From: a bacterium
Lineage (GTDB): Bacteria > Myxococcota_A > UBA9160 > UBA6930
Assembly (NCBI GenBank): GCA_024226235.1
Contig: JAAELW010000196.1
Location: 1 to 39,629, forward strand
Reading direction: 5' to 3'
Length of the DNA: 39,629 nt
Part shown: piece after piece, positions 28,279 to 37,540 of the stretch
How positions within the stretch are numbered: the stretch's first letter is position 1
How the letters are laid out: the number at the start of each line of letters is the position of its first letter
Made by a program: the position numbers and the translations under genes
The notes under the pieces: generated by a model
Database searches by the model: none
What the model was told of the DNA's origin: nothing
What the model saw: only the letters and a program-made list of their open reading frames with translations

Positions 28279-28318
28279 GATTATTGAGATATTTCGTACG
28301 AATCCGGTGATTGTTGAG
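28279..28318 (+). repeat. direct repeat upstream of hspQ
   Basis: GATTATTGAG (28279-28288) and GATTGTTGAG (28309-28318) differ by one base and are 30 bp apart, about three helical turns. The stretch is AT-rich for this genome and lies 53 bp or more before the hspQ start, so it may be an activator site. No gene is seen in the 151-bp gap. Confidence 0.35.
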
Positions 28319-28371
28319 TGTTGGAGGGGGCAATTCCGGCCCATCGGTGTCGCTCTCGCTACCTTCGCGAG

Positions 28372-28701
28372 ATGGAGGTGAGGGAGGCACGCTTCGGAAT
28401 CGGGCAGCTGGTTCGCCACCGGATCTATGCGTTCCGGGGTGTGGTGTTCGATGTCGACCCGGCATTTGCGAACTCCGAGGAGTGGTGGCTTTCGATCCCT
28501 CCGGACGTCCGGCCGAGCAAGGACCAGCCCTACTACCACCTGTTGGCCGAAAACGAGCAGACTTCCTACGTCGCATACGTCTCCGAGCAGAACCTCGAGC
28601 CGGATTCGAGTGGGAAGCCGATCGACCACCCGCAAGTGTCCGAGTTGTTCGGCACCCTGCAGGATGGCTTCTACGAAGTCCTTCAAAGGAGGGCCCAATG
28701 A
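28372..28701 (+). CDS. hspQ: heat-shock/hemimethylated-DNA-binding protein HspQ
   Basis: The 109-residue protein matches HspQ/YccV: FGIGQLVRHRIYAFRGVVFD at 8-27, then the aromatic block QPYYHLLAENEQTSYVAYV and the C-terminal VSELFGTL region. In E. coli HspQ binds Lon protease and acts as a specificity factor, and the fold was first reported as binding hemimethylated DNA. The start MEVREARFGIG gives the family length; an upstream extension is not conserved. Its stop overlaps the following start by ATGA. Confidence 0.9.
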   Translation: MEVREARFGIGQLVRHRIYAFRGVVFDVDPAFANSEEWWLSIPPDVRPSKDQPYYHLLAENEQTSYVAYVSEQNLEPDSSGKPIDHPQVSELFGTLQDGFYEVLQRRAQ

Positions 28702-29081
28702 TGTTTCGCAACGGGTACAGGGCGGCTGCGATCCTGCTCGGGGTCTTCGCGGTGGCGTGTGCGCCGAACCCAGCTCCACGTGCCGCCGACGAGCTTCGAA
28801 CCAGCGAGCCCGCCTATACCGCTCCGCCGCCGGGGCACCCGTTTGCGTTGGTGGAGCAGGGCATGGATACCGGCAGGGTCCGCGCGGCTCTTGGCAGCCC
28901 CACCTCCCATCGTCGCTTCCCGACGGCCTGGGCGTTCGTGCCGTTCTACCTCGGCAGCGATGAGCGTCGTACTGAGTGGAAGTACGTCGGCAGTGGCCGG
29001 ATCTTGTTCTCGGCGAACTCGCGAACCGGAGAACTCGAGGTCCTGCGGGTGGAGTACGACCCGCGCGAGGACGGGGTGTAG
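28698..29081 (+). CDS. BamE/SmpA-like lipoprotein
   Basis: The 127-residue protein has a signal with a cysteine at the cleavage site (VFAVACAPN) and a BamE-like domain: FALVEQGMDTGRVRAALGSP, FVPFYLGSDERRTEWKYV and GELEVLRVEYDP. BamE is part of outer-membrane protein assembly; isolated homologues also occur as envelope lipoproteins. AGGAGG lies five bases before the ATG, the strongest ribosome-binding site in this area. It is co-translated with hspQ. Confidence 0.85.
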   Translation: MMFRNGYRAAAILLGVFAVACAPNPAPRAADELRTSEPAYTAPPPGHPFALVEQGMDTGRVRAALGSPTSHRRFPTAWAFVPFYLGSDERRTEWKYVGSGRILFSANSRTGELEVLRVEYDPREDGV

Positions 29082-29185
29082 CTCTTTGGATCCTCGCGGC
29101 TGTGTGGGCTGGCTCACAGAGCAGGCCGCGAAACCGCCGAGCAACAGACGGAAGTGTGTGACGCTCGTGCCCCGAGAGGCCACCG

Positions 29186-30037
29186 ATGACTGGCGCTGAT
29201 CAGGAGGCCCGCGCTGCCCGCGAGAGGTTGCACTCCGCACCGCGCCGTGAAATCACGGTCGGTCTGGCGAGCCTCGTTTGCGGCCTTCTGCTGGCAGCCG
29301 GCTGGTCGGTTCGTGAAGAGCTGTATTTCACGGCCGAACGGGGCCTGGGCTACGGCTTTGGCATTCTCGGACTCGCGTGCCTCGTTGCCCTGCTCGGCTA
29401 CTCGTTCCGCAAGCGTGGGCGTAGCCTGGCGGGTTGGGGCTTGCTGATGACCTGGTTCCGCGTGCACATGGTGCTCGGGATCGTCGGCCCCACGGCCATC
29501 CTCTTTCACGCCAATTTCCAGCTCGGATCCACCAACAGCAGCGTGGCTCTCGGCTCTATGCTGCTAGTTGCGGTCAGTGGCTACATCGGCCGCTTCCTCT
29601 ATGCTCGGGTGCATCGGGGCTTGTTTGGCGAGCGACAGGCGTTGGCGCAGCTCCAGCGCGACGCCGAGGAAGGCTTCGGCGTGGTCGAACGAATCACCGA
29701 AATCGTGCCCTCGCTTACTGACAGTCTCGCCGGCCACGAACGCTGGGTCCTCGACCGAGCACCGGGGTTCGTGGGGTCTGCAAGGCGATTCTTCACGGTC
29801 GGCAGGCGAAGCCGGATGCTGAGGCGGCGCTGCATAGCAGGCATGCGTGGCTCCGCTCGAACGGATCTCGGGTTCCTGGAGAGCGCTCTCGAGGAGCACC
29901 TGCAGGTCGGTGTCCGGGTGGCCCAACTGAGCGCCTGGGAACGACTGTTTTCCCTGTGGCATGCGATTCACCTGCCGCTGGCCGTCCTGCTGTACGCGGC
30001 AGCAGCCGTCCATGTGATCGCGGTGCATCTGTTTTGA
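29186..30037 (+). CDS. b-type cytochrome membrane protein (di-heme, ferric-reductase/b561-like)
   Basis: The 283-residue protein has membrane segments near 24-42, 54-72, 92-112, 118-140 and 256-282. Histidines at 94 and 108, and at 259/262, 276 and 281, lie in the segments so as to bind two hemes, as in b561/ferric-reductase-like proteins. A soluble part of about 110 residues (140-250) interrupts the helices. It overlaps the 21-heme cytochrome gene by TTGA, so it is a probable quinol- or membrane-side partner. Exact family uncertain. Confidence 0.8.
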   Translation: MTGADQEARAARERLHSAPRREITVGLASLVCGLLLAAGWSVREELYFTAERGLGYGFGILGLACLVALLGYSFRKRGRSLAGWGLLMTWFRVHMVLGIVGPTAILFHANFQLGSTNSSVALGSMLLVAVSGYIGRFLYARVHRGLFGERQALAQLQRDAEEGFGVVERITEIVPSLTDSLAGHERWVLDRAPGFVGSARRFFTVGRRSRMLRRRCIAGMRGSARTDLGFLESALEEHLQVGVRVAQLSAWERLFSLWHAIHLPLAVLLYAAAAVHVIAVHLF

Positions 30038-31590
30038 TTGCACGGGTCCTCGTCGCATGGCTACTCGTCTGGATCTGGCCCGTCGCATTTCGTGCTGCGG
30101 ATCCCGAGACCCTGCTGATGCCGGGTCCGGTGATCGAGGGCCATGCAAAGAACGAGGAGGAGTGCACGACCTGCCATCGCCCCTTCGATCGCTCGGCAGA
30201 GGATGGGCTCTGTCTCGACTGTCACGAAGACGTGGGCACCGATCTCACTGCAGGAAAAGGCTTTCACGGTCGAGCACCGGGCCTCGCAGCCAAGTCGTGT
30301 CGCAGTTGTCATACGGACCACCAGGGACGCGAGGCCGATGTGGTGGGTCTGAATCCAGCGATCTTCGACCACGATCTCACCGACTACCCGTTACATGGCG
30401 CCCATCTGCGCGTTGCGTGTGGCGATTGCCATCTCGCTGAGCAGGAGAAGCACCGCGAGGCGAGCATCGAGTGCATCGATTGCCACAAGAGAGACGATGT
30501 GCACCGGGCGGGCCTCGGTGAGAAATGCGGCTCCTGCCACGTCGACACGGCTTGGCAGAAGGCAGAGTTCGATCACGACTCTTCGGAATTCCGCCTCGAG
30601 GGTACCCACAAAGACGTGGAGTGCCGTCTCTGTCACGCCGACGAACGCTTCAAGGACACGCCGGCTGATTGCGCCACTTGCCATGTCAGCTCGGATGTCC
30701 ACAAGGGAAACTACGGCCCGCGTTGCGGTGATTGTCACGACCAGAACGTCTGGACGACCATGCTCTTCGATCACGATCGCGATACGAAGTTCGCTCTGGG
30801 CGGCAAGCACGCGGGCGTAGCGTGTGGCGCATGTCATGAAGGCCGGCTCTACGGGGATCCGGCACCTACCGACTGCAACTCCTGTCATCAGGCCGACGAT
30901 GTGCATGGCGGACGAAACGGCAAGCAATGCCAGGATTGTCACAACACCCGCACCTGGACCCGGATCGCGTTCGACCACGACAAGGACACGAAATGGCCCC
31001 TCCGGGACGCGCACGTGGACGTGCGCTGCGAGAGCTGCCATCCCGGCGCTCTCGACGATCCGGTCGAGAAGGAATGCGTGGGATGCCACGAGCCCGTCGA
31101 CGTCCACAGCGGCCAACAGGGGAAGGATTGCGCAGCCTGCCACGGACAGCGCTCCTGGATCGAGACAGTCGGCTTCGATCACGACCTCACGAACTTCCCA
31201 CTGCTAGGTCTGCATGCCACCGTCGCCTGTGAGGAGTGTCATACGACCCATGCCTACGCAGACGCAGAGATCGACTGCGTCGCCTGCCATCGGCCCGACG
31301 ACACGCACGAGCAGCGCCTGACGGATGCCTGTGCCAGCTGCCACAACCCCAACAGCTGGGCGATCTGGCGCTTCGACCACGATACCCAGTCGGACTTCCG
31401 ATTGCATGGAGCCCACGATGGTGTCGATTGCCTCAGCTGCCATCTCACTCCTGCCGCCGATGAGATCAAGATGGCGAGTGATTGCGGGAGCTGTCACTTC
31501 TCCGACGACGTCCATCGTGGCGCCTTCGGCCGCGATTGCGGGCGCTGCCACGGAGAGCAGGACTGGAAGAAGGTGAAGATCGGGCGCTGA
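30034..31590 (+). CDS. 21-heme periplasmic multiheme cytochrome c with tri-heme repeats
   Basis: The 518-residue protein has a signal peptide (VLVAWLLVWIWPVAFRA) and 21 CxxCH motifs. After three hemes the rest is six modules of about 70 residues, each with FDHD, a basic-glycine loop ending VxCxxCH, then CxxCH...DDVH, then a third CxxCH and a tryptophan. The regular DVH/DDTH and FDHD histidines are likely distal heme ligands. Such repeats resemble cytochrome c3-type wires. The start codon is TTG, overlapping the cytochrome b stop. The stop codon is 2 bp from that of the convergent ankyrin gene. Confidence 0.95.
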   Translation: MIARVLVAWLLVWIWPVAFRAADPETLLMPGPVIEGHAKNEEECTTCHRPFDRSAEDGLCLDCHEDVGTDLTAGKGFHGRAPGLAAKSCRSCHTDHQGREADVVGLNPAIFDHDLTDYPLHGAHLRVACGDCHLAEQEKHREASIECIDCHKRDDVHRAGLGEKCGSCHVDTAWQKAEFDHDSSEFRLEGTHKDVECRLCHADERFKDTPADCATCHVSSDVHKGNYGPRCGDCHDQNVWTTMLFDHDRDTKFALGGKHAGVACGACHEGRLYGDPAPTDCNSCHQADDVHGGRNGKQCQDCHNTRTWTRIAFDHDKDTKWPLRDAHVDVRCESCHPGALDDPVEKECVGCHEPVDVHSGQQGKDCAACHGQRSWIETVGFDHDLTNFPLLGLHATVACEECHTTHAYADAEIDCVACHRPDDTHEQRLTDACASCHNPNSWAIWRFDHDTQSDFRLHGAHDGVDCLSCHLTPAADEIKMASDCGSCHFSDDVHRGAFGRDCGRCHGEQDWKKVKIGR

Positions 31591-31592
31591 CG

Positions 31593-33602
31593 CTAGAGCC
31601 GTTCGAGCCAGCTGGCATTGGCCGGCGGCTGCGAAAGCAACGCCGATATGGCTTCGTGATTGCTGCGCAGGGCCAGGTCGAGAGCGGTGTCGCCGTCCTG
31701 GTTGCGAGTCCGAATTCGGGCCCCGATTTCGAGCAGGAAGCGAACCACGCCTTCGTGTCCGGCATCCGATGCGTGCATCAGCGCCGTGTAGCGGCGCGCG
31801 CCTCGGTGGTCCCGGTCTGCGCCGCGCTCGATCAGAAGCTGCACGGCGGGAAGGTGCCCCTGCGCGGCAGCAAGTACCAGGGCCGTATCGCCGGCTTCCG
31901 AAAGTTCATCGACGGCGACGCCGGTCTCCAGCAGGATGGCCAACCGGTCGGAATCGCCCTGGCGCGCGGCAACGGCCAACAGAGGAAGACCATTCGGGCA
32001 GCGAAGCTTGACGTCTCTCCCGCCATGACTCAGCAATGCGCGAAACGCACCGCCCTGGTCGCTTGCGGCGGCGGCGCAGAGTGCCGCCGCATCGGGTTCC
32101 GCTCCGGTCTCCAGGAGGGCGGCTGCCGCTCCTCCGCGGCCCGTGCGCAGGGCCATGGCCAGGGGCGTCCTGCCGCTGGCATCTGCGATGCGAGAATCGG
32201 CTCCGGCCAAGAGCAGCGCACGCACCGACCCTTCGTGGTCGCCAAGCGCGGCCCAAGAGAGGGGGGTTCGACCGGTTGCGTCCGCCATGTCGGCCGGGGC
32301 GCCGTGCGACAGCAGCAGCGCGACGACGGACGCGTGACCGGTCGCAGAAGCAAATGACAATGCATCGCGCCCGGCCTGCGTCCGGGCCTGCACGTTCGCT
32401 CCGGCGTCGATCAGAAGGGACGCAATCACCTGCTCGCCGGCCCAGGCTGCACGCGTGAGTGCGGTGTGGTCGTCAGGGCCACGCGTGTCGGTCGGGTTCC
32501 CGCTTCGAAGTAGAGAACGCACCAGGTCCTCGTCGCCATGCCACGCTGCGGCCATCAGTGGGGTCCAGCCGCTCTCGGATACGGCCTGGTCGGCGATCCA
32601 ACGGGTCGAGCGTCGGGGCGAGGTCGCCTGCTTTGGGGCGGGTGCGCCCGCCTTTCGCAGCCAGGTGGCCAGCTTCTCGTGGTCCCCGGCTATTGCGAGA
32701 TCCAGCGCGCTCCGTCCGGCCCGGTCGCGCCCCCCGAGCTTGGCGCCCGCTCGGGCCAGCTGCCGGGTGGTTTCGAGGCTGCCGCGACGAGCCGCCAGGT
32801 GAAGAGGTGTCGCACGGCGGGCGTCGCGAGCATTCGGGTCGGCACCTGCTGCGAGAAGCGGCAAGACCAGGCTCCCGTGCTGGGTGCGTATCGCCAGGTG
32901 CAGCGCGGTTTCGTCGTCGCGGCCGCGGACGTCGACTTCAGCACCCGAGCCTAGGAGGAGCTCGACCAGCGGTGACGAACCGCTGGCGACGGCCTCATGC
33001 AGCAGCAGGACACCCGGGGGTCCGTTCGGGTTTGCGGGCTCGACACCCGTCCGTGCTCTGGAGCGATCGCTCTGCTGCGAGCCCGACTTCAATGCAGCAC
33101 GTGCGGCTGCGAGGTCGCGGGCGCGAATGGCGTGGACCAGACGTGCATCTGCATCTCCGTCTGGCTCCCCACCGCGAGCGGCCGAGGGGCCGCCGGGTGC
33201 ATTCGCTTCTGCGAGAGCCCGCGTGGCCGGTTCGTATCCCAATGCGGCAGCTGAAACGAGCCAGCTGCGCGCGGCTTCCGGGTCTGCAGCACCGCCCCAC
33301 CCGTTGCGGTAGAACTGGGCGAGCTGGTACTGGGCCTTCACATGATCCGCTTCAGCCGCTCGTTCGAGCCATTGCCGCGCCTGGCGGAGATCCTTGGCGA
33401 CGCCTCGACCCGATCGGTAGAGGACACCGAGTTGGTACCGCGCTTCGATGTTGCCACCTTCAGCAAGCTCCCTGCAGAGTTCTGCAGCCCGCGAGAAATC
33501 CCGGGTTCGGATCGCGATCTGCATCTCGTCGACCGATCCGGAAACGCCAGCCGTCGGAAGCCACAGCCACAACGACAGCAGCAGAATAGGGCCGCGCCTC
33601 AT
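31593..33602 (-). CDS. exported Sel1-ankyrin repeat protein
   Basis: The 669-residue protein has a signal peptide (ILLLSLWLWLPTAGVSG), two or three Sel1-like repeats near 50-130 (AQYQLAQFYRNGWG), a short linker, then about a dozen ankyrin repeats from about 190 to the end (GRTPLSWAALGDHEGSVRAL, DGDTALDLALRSNHEAISAL). It is probably a periplasmic protein-binding scaffold. Its ATG overlaps the stop of the flavoprotein upstream on the same strand, so the two are co-translated, tying a scaffold to an electron-transfer enzyme. Confidence 0.9.
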   Translation of the reverse strand: MRRGPILLLSLWLWLPTAGVSGSVDEMQIAIRTRDFSRAAELCRELAEGGNIEARYQLGVLYRSGRGVAKDLRQARQWLERAAEADHVKAQYQLAQFYRNGWGGAADPEAARSWLVSAAALGYEPATRALAEANAPGGPSAARGGEPDGDADARLVHAIRARDLAAARAALKSGSQQSDRSRARTGVEPANPNGPPGVLLLHEAVASGSSPLVELLLGSGAEVDVRGRDDETALHLAIRTQHGSLVLPLLAAGADPNARDARRATPLHLAARRGSLETTRQLARAGAKLGGRDRAGRSALDLAIAGDHEKLATWLRKAGAPAPKQATSPRRSTRWIADQAVSESGWTPLMAAAWHGDEDLVRSLLRSGNPTDTRGPDDHTALTRAAWAGEQVIASLLIDAGANVQARTQAGRDALSFASATGHASVVALLLSHGAPADMADATGRTPLSWAALGDHEGSVRALLLAGADSRIADASGRTPLAMALRTGRGGAAAALLETGAEPDAAALCAAAASDQGGAFRALLSHGGRDVKLRCPNGLPLLAVAARQGDSDRLAILLETGVAVDELSEAGDTALVLAAAQGHLPAVQLLIERGADRDHRGARRYTALMHASDAGHEGVVRFLLEIGARIRTRNQDGDTALDLALRSNHEAISALLSQPPANASWLERL

Positions 33603-34933
33603 CCGTGCACCGGGGTTCCGTATCGCGTTTCGATTTCGACGCCGATCTTGTGCAGAAAATCGTTGGGCAGGACCCCGCCTGCGCAGACCACGACCGCATC
33701 GTTGGGGATCTCCCGGCGCCCCGACCCGGTCTGGAGCACGACGGACTCCTCTCGGATCTCCTTCACCTGGCTTTCCAGGAGCACCAGGAGTTCGTGCTGG
33801 TCGACGGCAGTCTGGGTCAGCTCGCGGCTGTTGGGACAGGCCCGTTGGAAGGCGTCTCCGCGATAGGAAAGCGTGACATTCGTGTCCTGCTGCTGGGCCA
33901 GGGAAGCTGCGGCCTCCAGGGCACTGTCGCCGCCACCCACGACGAGCACATGCTTGCCTTTGTACTGGGCCGGATCCGAGAGCGAGTAGACGACCTTGCT
34001 CGACTCCTCCCCGGGCACCTCGAGTTTTCTAGGAGTCCCGCGTCGGCCCACGGCAAGCAGCACGCTCCTCGTTTCATAGACGCCCTTATCTGTTCGCACG
34101 GAAAAGGAGCCGTCGGAGTGGCGCTCGACGACATCGACGTGCTCGTTCTCCCGTATCCGGAGGCCCTTCTCGGCGCGTACCCGCTCCCAGAAGTCGAGCA
34201 ACTCCTCCTTGTGGGTTTCCCTCATGTCGACCGAGCCGACCAAGGGGATCTCGACCGGCTGGGTCACGATGATCTTGCCCCGGGGATGGTGGACCAGGGA
34301 GCCGCCGAGCCGCTCTTGATCGATCGTGACGAAGCGAAGACCGGACTGAAGGGCCGCCAGGGAGGCGCCGAAGCCCGCTGGACCCGCACCGACGATCACC
34401 GTGTCGAGCCGTTCGTCTTCCGCTCCGATGCCGGGCAGCTTGGAGATCGACTCGATTGCTAGGCGTCCCTGTTCGATGGCATTGCGGATCAGGCCCATTC
34501 CGCCGAGTTCGCCAGCGACGAATACCCCGGGCACATTGGTCTGGAAGTCCGGGCCCAGCATGGGAATGTTCACACCGCGCCGTTCGCTCCCGATCACCAG
34601 ACGAATCCCATCGATGGGGCAGGCCGCGGCACAGGCGCCGTGGCCGATGCAATTGGTGGGGTTGACCAGCTCGGCCTGGCCACCGATCACACCTAGCACG
34701 TTGCCGTGGGGGCACGCGGTCACGCAGGCGCCGCAGCCGATGCAGCGATTGCCATTGATGACAGGGTGCATCGAAACGGGTTCGGTCAGGCCCAGGTCCT
34801 GGCTATGGAGGAGGTCGCGGAGCGCGTGGCCTTCCTTGCGTTGCCGCAAACGGAAGTACATCCCCAGCATCGCCAATAGCGGAATCAGGTAGATTGCGGC
34901 AGGAGGAAGCGCGGAAGCGTCGAATTCGCCCAC
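33599..34933 (-). CDS. membrane-anchored 2[4Fe-4S] ferredoxin-pyridine-nucleotide flavoprotein
   Basis: The 444-residue protein has one N-terminal membrane segment (AAIYLIPLLAMLGMYF), a bacterial ferredoxin domain (62-115) and a thioredoxin-reductase-like FAD/NAD(P)H domain (VIVGAGPAGFGASLAALQSG, then VLVVGGGDSALEAAASLA). The first cluster motif, CIGCGACVTACP, is complete. The second, CIGHGACAAACP, has His for the second Cys. No redox CxxC is in the flavin part, so electrons likely go to the clusters. The start is GTG. It lies 91 bp after the beta-barrel gene on the same strand. Confidence 0.88.
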   Translation of the reverse strand: MGEFDASALPPAAIYLIPLLAMLGMYFRLRQRKEGHALRDLLHSQDLGLTEPVSMHPVINGNRCIGCGACVTACPHGNVLGVIGGQAELVNPTNCIGHGACAAACPIDGIRLVIGSERRGVNIPMLGPDFQTNVPGVFVAGELGGMGLIRNAIEQGRLAIESISKLPGIGAEDERLDTVIVGAGPAGFGASLAALQSGLRFVTIDQERLGGSLVHHPRGKIIVTQPVEIPLVGSVDMRETHKEELLDFWERVRAEKGLRIRENEHVDVVERHSDGSFSVRTDKGVYETRSVLLAVGRRGTPRKLEVPGEESSKVVYSLSDPAQYKGKHVLVVGGGDSALEAAASLAQQQDTNVTLSYRGDAFQRACPNSRELTQTAVDQHELLVLLESQVKEIREESVVLQTGSGRREIPNDAVVVCAGGVLPNDFLHKIGVEIETRYGTPVHG

Positions 34934-35023
34934 GGGAAGGCCCTCTCAGTGGTGGAGTGTGCATCGAGGGATCAGCGAGAGAGATAGGTGATCGACGTCA
35001 CGCATGATTCTGCGTAGGATCTT

Positions 35024-37540
35024 CTAGTAGTCGTATCGGGCGCCGAACAAGACCGTGAAGCCTTCTTCGTCGCCGACCCCAGGGAAGCGCTCGCCCCAGG
35101 ACCACTGGTAGTTTCCCTCGAAATCGAATGTGAGGCTCCCGACGCGCAGATCGACGCGAAGCCCAGGTCGGAGCGTGACCACGCGGTCCCTGTCATCCGC
35201 ACTGCGCCACTCGAGATCCAGCAATGGGTTCAGGCGGAACCGGCGCCACATGGGCGAGCGCCAGCTTCCGGAGAGCCCGAGGATGTCTACCGTGCGCGCA
35301 TCGATCCAACGTGCGCCGAAGGTGCCGATATCGCCACTCGTGAAGAGCTCGCTGCCGGTGATCTGCAGGTAAGTGGAGATCTGCCGGCCCGTGCCCTCGA
35401 ATTCTTCGATCCCGCCAGAGGCCGGAGTTCCGGATAGATCCGAGATCGCGACATCTCCGGAAATCTGGAAGCGCTCATTCAGACGGTGGGTCAGACCAAT
35501 GCTCGCCGAGCGGGAGCGGGATGTCCGGTCTTCAGCGAGAGACTCCAGCTCGCCGGTACTATATCGATCATCCAGATCAGAGAGTGAGTCGTCCAGTTGG
35601 CCAAAGAGCGCATTGCGTGTGCCCAAGGTCGGCAGTCGTCGCCAATCGAGCAGGACGTTCAGGTCGGTATCGTTGCTGAGCCGGAGGTTTCCGATCAGGA
35701 AAGCCGTGTTCAGCGAACCGAAATGGACATCGTAGTCGAGAAGGCCTGCCAAGAAGCGGCCATCGGCTGCATAGCGAAACTCCGCACCGACCGCAGTGCG
35801 GTCGGTCAAGCCCTCTGCCCATTGTTGGATGGCGAAGAACTCGACATCCAACCCCTCGATCACGCCAAGCGTTTCGAGATTCAGTCCCAGCAGCCGCTGG
35901 TCCAGATCCGGAGTCGAACGCATGAAGGGGTCGACCGGGAAGCCGGCGACCGTTCCAAGACGCAGCCCGGGGCGAAGTTCGTAGCTGACGGCGGCGCCAT
36001 CGAAGCGCCCGACCACGCCAGCCCGATTCCCCGGGAGCCGGCCGAGTCCAATATTCCACGGCAGGCCGCGTCCCTCGGCTTCGACGAAGAGTGTATTCGC
36101 GCGCCATCTCTCGTCGTTGTCGATGAAGTCGAAGAGGTGGGCGCCGGAGAGCTCGCTTCGGACATCCCACTGCTCGCTCTGCCAGCGTGTACCGATGAAG
36201 AGATCGGTGTAGATGGATGAATCGGCCAGGGAGTCACCAAACCCATCGGTGAAGCGTTTGTCACGCCGGTACCCGCTGGCGATGCTGCCAAAGACGTCGA
36301 AGTCCGTGGCTCGGTCCTTCGTGCTCGCGGGTCGGAGTGGCGTGGGTGGCTCGGCGCGAGCAGTGATCAGGGCGTCGAGCCGCTGGCGTACCCGTTGTGC
36401 ACCTTCACCTTCTGGGTAGCGCTCCAGATAGGTTTCGTATTCTGCACGCGCATGGGCGAGCTGACCCTTGCGCTCTCGGGCAAGCCCCAGCCATTCGAGG
36501 GCCTCGGGGGTGGATGCGTTCTCGGGGAATGAGAGCACCTTCGTGAAGAGCTGTACGGCTCGGTCCTGCTGGCCCCCCGCGAGAGCGCTGCGGCCTTCTG
36601 CCAGGAGAACTGTCAGCTGCTCGTCGTCGACAGACGCAGCATCATCGAGCCCGGGGGCTGGAGTCTCTCTTGGAACCACGGTGTGCTCGGCCGGTTCGGG
36701 CTCCGCGATCCGACGGGCCAGTCCCGGCGCATCTGAAACGGAGGCACGCCTCTCGGCCACGCTGGTCGTCACGATCCACGCATCGGGAAAGAGCGGGAGA
36801 AGGGCATCCAATGTGGTGCCGGCCTCTTCTTCCGTGGCGAAGAAACCCAATCGCAACCGTTGCCAGGCGACACCATTGCGCTCGAAGGGAACGCGGTAGA
36901 GACGCAGACCCGGCTCCAGATCCGTGGGCGCGATCTGTGGGAAGGCTTCGCCCACTTGCCCGGCGAAAAGTTGCAGTGCGAAGGGATGGGCCAGGTCGAT
37001 GTCGCGGGGCGCAGGCGGGGTTGCGGGAGTGTCCTTCCGTGTCGTGGGCGTTTTCCTTGGATCCGGTACCACGACTACGACGAGCCTTCTTAAGTCCGAC
37101 CCCTCACTCACCTCTACGACTACCGGGCGGGAAAACAGCAGCTCGAGGTGCGGGGAATTTCGTGGCCCGGGCCCCGGCCGCCCGCTGCGATAGCGCACCT
37201 CCTCGAGCGGGTCGGCGGCATCGGGAGGGGCAGGCAGTGCTTCATCCCCCACAGCGGTCGCCCTGCCGCCGAGTTCCTGGCCGAGCGGCGTGATCTCGAT
37301 ATCGATCCGGCGGCTGGGGCTCCTCGGAGCGTGGCGGAGATAGCGCACAGGCATCCCCATTCGGATCTGCAATTCGTCGCTTCCGTCAGCGAGCGAACGA
37401 TGCTCGACTCCCCGAAGCATGCGGCCGTGGGTAGGCTGTGCCAGTGCGGGGCCAGCTACCCACACGAACAGGAGAGCGCTGGCCAGAAACAGGTGCAAGC
37501 CTGCCTTCCGCCTCCGCGCCTTCCACGTTTCATCGCCCAC
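35024..37540 (-). CDS. SPOR-TPR-beta-barrel outer-membrane protein
   Basis: The protein (838 residues from the GTG at 37540, which has GGAG eight bases upstream) has a signal peptide (LHLFLASALLFVWVAGPALAQ), an unassigned region, a SPOR-like domain around 185-255 (WQRLRLGFFATEEEAGTTLD), TPR units around 308-392 and, from about 420, alternating strands that end in an aromatic residue (ARYDY), typical of an outer-membrane beta-barrel. It could be the porin through which a cytochrome reaches the surface. It is the first gene of the operon with the flavoprotein and the ankyrin protein, and diverges from the 11-heme cytochrome. Confidence 0.78.
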   Translation of the reverse strand: MGDETWKARRRKAGLHLFLASALLFVWVAGPALAQPTHGRMLRGVEHRSLADGSDELQIRMGMPVRYLRHAPRSPSRRIDIEITPLGQELGGRATAVGDEALPAPPDAADPLEEVRYRSGRPGPGPRNSPHLELLFSRPVVVEVSEGSDLRRLVVVVVPDPRKTPTTRKDTPATPPAPRDIDLAHPFALQLFAGQVGEAFPQIAPTDLEPGLRLYRVPFERNGVAWQRLRLGFFATEEEAGTTLDALLPLFPDAWIVTTSVAERRASVSDAPGLARRIAEPEPAEHTVVPRETPAPGLDDAASVDDEQLTVLLAEGRSALAGGQQDRAVQLFTKVLSFPENASTPEALEWLGLARERKGQLAHARAEYETYLERYPEGEGAQRVRQRLDALITARAEPPTPLRPASTKDRATDFDVFGSIASGYRRDKRFTDGFGDSLADSSIYTDLFIGTRWQSEQWDVRSELSGAHLFDFIDNDERWRANTLFVEAEGRGLPWNIGLGRLPGNRAGVVGRFDGAAVSYELRPGLRLGTVAGFPVDPFMRSTPDLDQRLLGLNLETLGVIEGLDVEFFAIQQWAEGLTDRTAVGAEFRYAADGRFLAGLLDYDVHFGSLNTAFLIGNLRLSNDTDLNVLLDWRRLPTLGTRNALFGQLDDSLSDLDDRYSTGELESLAEDRTSRSRSASIGLTHRLNERFQISGDVAISDLSGTPASGGIEEFEGTGRQISTYLQITGSELFTSGDIGTFGARWIDARTVDILGLSGSWRSPMWRRFRLNPLLDLEWRSADDRDRVVTLRPGLRVDLRVGSLTFDFEGNYQWSWGERFPGVGDEEGFTVLFGARYDY

